Below are positions 5,408-7,299 of a stretch of 7,299 nucleotides of DNA, one piece after another. Location of the stretch: assembly GCA_016930895.1 (NCBI GenBank), contig JAFGFV010000344.1:1-7299 (forward strand), written 5' to 3'. Position 1 is the first letter of the stretch; every line of letters starts with the position of its first letter. A model generated the notes under the pieces. It did no database searches. It saw nothing but the letters and a program-made list of their open reading frames with translations, and was not told the origin of the DNA. The position numbers and the translations under genes are program-made. This stretch comes from Spirochaetales bacterium. GTDB lineage: Bacteria > Spirochaetota > Spirochaetia > SZUA-6 > DRHE01.

Positions 5408-6871
5408 CTCCCCGCGGAGGATGGCCCGGTAGCTCGTCTCCAGCCCCGGCAGCCCGCACTGCTCCAGCAGCGAGACCTCCAGGTTGAAGAGCGTCACCAC
5501 GCAGGCCAGGAGCTCGACGCGCAGGCCGGCCAGCTCCGCTTCCCCCTCCACGAGCTCCAGCCGGGTGATCTCCCCCAGGTCGACCATCAGGGACCGGACA
5601 GCCTGGGTCCGTTCCCCGATGGCCCGTTTTTCCCGCAGGAGAGCAAAGGCCTCGCGCTGGTGCGCGATGGACTGCAGCCGTTCCCGGACCGTGAACTCCA
5701 GGCCCCGCCGGATGGCTTCTCGGCGCGAGGCCGCCCGCTCCAGCTCCAGCGCAGCCAGGCGCACGGCCAGCATCCCCTCGAGGTTGTCCCCCACCCCAAA
5801 GGACCCGCTGATCCCCGCCGACCGCTGTCGTGGTCCCGAGGCGCCGACCGTGCTCGCTGCGGTGGCAGGCAGGACCGGAGCCGCGAACTCGAAGTCCACC
5901 CCCAGGGAAAAGCCGGGCTCGGTCAGGGGAAACTGCTCTCCGGCCATGCTGAGCTCGGCGCTGGCCTTGACCTCCGGCAGCCAGCTCAAGCGGCACTGCG
6001 TGAGCCGCATCCGCAGCCCGTAGAGCTCCACCTCCTGGCGCCGCAGCTCCAGGTTCCGGGACAGGCAGGCCTCGACGAACCACTGCGGCTCTCGCGTTTC
6101 CAGAAGGCCCCGGTAGTCTTCGTCTATCGTTCCGGTCAGCCGGACTTGCCCTTCCAAACCGAGGGCCTCGCGCAGCTCGAAGCTGCTGCGCTCCTCCGCC
6201 TGTCGCCTCCGGGCCAGCTCGAGCTCCTGGTCCTTGGCCGCCAGGACGAGCTCCAGATACGCAAGCTCCGTGATTTCTCCCAGGCGCAGCTCCTCGGCGG
6301 CGATCCGGACCTGGACCTGGATGTTTCGGCAGCTCTCCTCCAGGATCCCGCGCTCCAGCCGCAGCCTCAGGGCATCGAGATACAGGTTGGTCACCTCGAG
6401 GACCAGGGCGGCCCGGGCTTGCTCCAGGGCCCGGCTCTGCAGGCCCAGCTCGAGGTTCTGCACCCTGCACCCGCTGATTCGGCTTCCCTTCGCGAACAGG
6501 ACCTGGCTCAGGCCCACGGAAAGGCGCTTGAGGCGGGAATCCGCCGCGCCGTAGACCACGGAGTCGTTCTGGGCATAATCCAGGCTCACGGCCGGGAGAA
6601 AGGAACGCAGGCTCAGGCGGGCCCGCTCGGCGGCGATGCTCCGCTCGAGGCGGGCGAAGCGCAGCTCGTCGCTCGCGGCGACGGCCAGCGCCACGGCGTC
6701 CTCGATGTTCAGCACGGTCTCGGCAGTGCCCGCCCCGTTCCCGCCTGCCGTAGTGCCCCCTGCTGCCCCCAGCGACCCGTCCCCACCCTGCAGCCCGATG
6801 GGACCCGAGGCCAGGAGCCCCGAGCATACGCATCCCAGCATGGCCGCGGCCGCCAGGGTCCGGATTCTCAT
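5393..6871 (-). CDS. TolC-family outer-membrane efflux channel
   Basis: 492 aa. By family, this is the trimeric outer-membrane exit duct of a tripartite efflux pump. The ATG at 6871 gives a signal peptide (MRIRT, a hydrophobic stretch to about residue 20, then ASG). A Gly/Ala-rich linker follows at about 28-50. Two outer-membrane efflux protein (OEP) repeats follow. The first spans about 55-240 and opens NIEDAVALAVAASDEL, the usual 'leAv.lAl..n' entry helix. The second spans about 262-475 and opens PQWFVEACLSRNLELRRQEV. Each carries the same helix-turn signature in its second half, RLGEITELAYLEL at 196-208 and DLGEITRLELVEGEAEL at 431-447, which matches the periplasmic tip of TolC proteins. 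Long stretches between are heptad-like and rich in Glu/Arg/Leu/Ala, as in TolC barrel helices. Length is normal for the family. An extra segment rich in Ala/Ser/Gly lies at about 335-359. It overlaps both neighbours by 4 bases. Longer frames upstream of 6871 lie inside the previous gene and lack a signal peptide. Confidence 0.93.
   Translation of the reverse strand: MRIRTLAAAAMLGCVCSGLLASGPIGLQGGDGSLGAAGGTTAGGNGAGTAETVLNIEDAVALAVAASDELRFARLERSIAAERARLSLRSFLPAVSLDYAQNDSVVYGAADSRLKRLSVGLSQVLFAKGSRISGCRVQNLELGLQSRALEQARAALVLEVTNLYLDALRLRLERGILEESCRNIQVQVRIAAEELRLGEITELAYLELVLAAKDQELELARRRQAEERSSFELREALGLEGQVRLTGTIDEDYRGLLETREPQWFVEACLSRNLELRRQEVELYGLRMRLTQCRLSWLPEVKASAELSMAGEQFPLTEPGFSLGVDFEFAAPVLPATAASTVGASGPRQRSAGISGSFGVGDNLEGMLAVRLAALELERAASRREAIRRGLEFTVRERLQSIAHQREAFALLREKRAIGERTQAVRSLMVDLGEITRLELVEGEAELAGLRVELLACVVTLFNLEVSLLEQCGLPGLETSYRAILRGEGGGP
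6868..6871 (-). promoter_or_regulatory. ATGA stop-start overlap coupling the lipoprotein and TolC-like genes
   Basis: The TGA of the upstream gene (6870-6868) and the ATG of the TolC-like gene (6871-6869) share bases. The DNA just upstream of this ATG (GTTCCAGAG) has no strong Shine-Dalgarno, so re-initiation by ribosomes ending the lipoprotein gene is the likely route of translation. Confidence 0.7.
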
Positions 6872-7299
6872 CTCTGGAACAGTCCCAGGGCCCTGCGCAT
6901 CAAATCGTACAGGTATGCGTGGGACTCGATGGTCTCGCGGGTGTTCTCGCTGTACAGCGCCATCGCGAGTGGCTCCTCGGAGCCTGACTCGTAGAGGCGC
7001 AGCTCCACGCTCACCGCGTTGAGACTGCGGTAGTCCCGCAGGAACTCGCGTTCCCGAACGCTCGCGTCCAGCCGCAGGACCGGACCCGCGCCCCCTTCCG
7101 GCTGAAAGTCCCGGGCCAGGATCAGCCGCAGGATGCCGCGGGCTTCCGACTCCAGGGAAGTGGAGCCTGCCAGCTTTTCGAGCGTGATGCTCCCGAGGGT
7201 CCACGCCCCCTGCTTCAGGGTTTCCTCGCGCCCGGGGGCGACATAGAGCTCCCGCGCGCCCCGCGGCTCGAAGAGAAGGCAGGAGCTCAAGACCGCCAC
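6868..7299 (-). CDS. Small envelope lipoprotein, 3' part (N-terminus outside window)
   Basis: The last 143 codons of a gene that enters from the right edge. The visible protein begins VAVLSSCLLF. The LSSC at visible residues 4-7 is a good lipobox, so about 15 or more signal-peptide residues should lie outside the window. The GTG at 7299 is therefore probably an internal Val codon, not the start. The mature part (about 136 aa) has no transmembrane segment. Its predicted alternation is strand, helix (about 45-62), strands (75-82 and 95-117) and a C-terminal amphipathic helix (about 122-141). This pattern recalls small alpha/beta outer-membrane lipoproteins of the LptE/YajG/PqiC type, but there is no diagnostic motif and I do not recognise a family. 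Its TGA overlaps the ATG of the TolC-like gene (ATGA, 6868-6871), so it belongs to the efflux operon. A helper of channel assembly or of the pump is a guess from context. It is surely coding; its function is unknown. Confidence 0.85.
   Translation of the reverse strand: MAVLSSCLLFEPRGARELYVAPGREETLKQGAWTLGSITLEKLAGSTSLESEARGILRLILARDFQPEGGAGPVLRLDASVREREFLRDYRSLNAVSVELRLYESGSEEPLAMALYSENTRETIESHAYLYDLMRRALGLFQR

Noticed and set aside
5397..6833. Long N-terminal extension of the adaptor frame, up to 949 codons in total
   Set aside because: The extension is a Gly/Arg/Pro-rich shadow of the TolC-like gene. The strong Shine-Dalgarno and export signal at 5396 define the start.
4796..6994. A 732-codon open frame on the plus strand, antisense to the TolC-like and adaptor genes
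   Set aside because: The translation is Pro/Arg/Gln/Leu-rich without any domain or export signal and lies opposite two clear efflux genes. Long antisense frames are expected in DNA this rich in G+C.
7297..7299. GTG at the window edge as the start of the upstream lipoprotein
   Set aside because: Only six residues would precede the lipobox Cys, too few for a signal peptide, so the true start should be outside the window.
1..7299. tRNA or rRNA genes, CRISPR arrays, insertion sequences, promoters or intrinsic terminators
   Set aside because: Nothing of the kind was seen. Coding sequence is continuous with overlapping ends, and no stem followed by a T-run was noted on the minus strand.

Overview
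The window is a single, fully packed minus-strand operon segment from a GC-rich (about two thirds G+C by eye) Gram-negative-type bacterium. It encodes a tripartite RND efflux system with extra envelope lipoproteins. A TolC-type outer-membrane channel, a periplasmic adaptor and the start of an RND pump together require a diderm cell. The channel-adaptor-pump gene order also occurs in the spirochaete bes cluster, and the loose lipoboxes and paired Ig-like lipoproteins would suit a GC-rich spirochaete. That taxonomic guess is weak, and other diderm phyla are possible.

Layout in the direction of transcription (right to left): (1) 6868-7299, the 3' part of a small lipoprotein gene cut by the right edge; (2) 5393-6871, a TolC-family outer-membrane efflux protein of 492 aa; (3) 3984-5396, an HlyD/AcrA-type periplasmic adaptor of 470 aa; (4) 2500-3987, a secreted protein or lipoprotein with three SbsA/Big_5 Ig-like domains (495 aa); (5) 983-2503, a second such protein (506 aa, GTG start); (6) 1-983, the first 327 codons of an RND efflux permease (GTG start), cut by the left edge.

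Every gene overlaps the next. Three junctions are ATGA, one is GTGA and one is TAGTG. There is no intergenic DNA, so no promoter or terminator is expected inside the window and none was seen. The whole set is probably one transcript with coupled translation.

By family knowledge, the permease captures substrate from the inner membrane or periplasm, the adaptor joins pump to channel, and the TolC-like protein opens the outer membrane. The unusual part is the tandem pair of Big_5 Ig-domain proteins placed between adaptor and pump, together with a small alpha/beta lipoprotein at the upstream end. They look like extra, undescribed parts or partners of this pump. That role is inferred from gene context only; the substrate cannot be read from the sequence.
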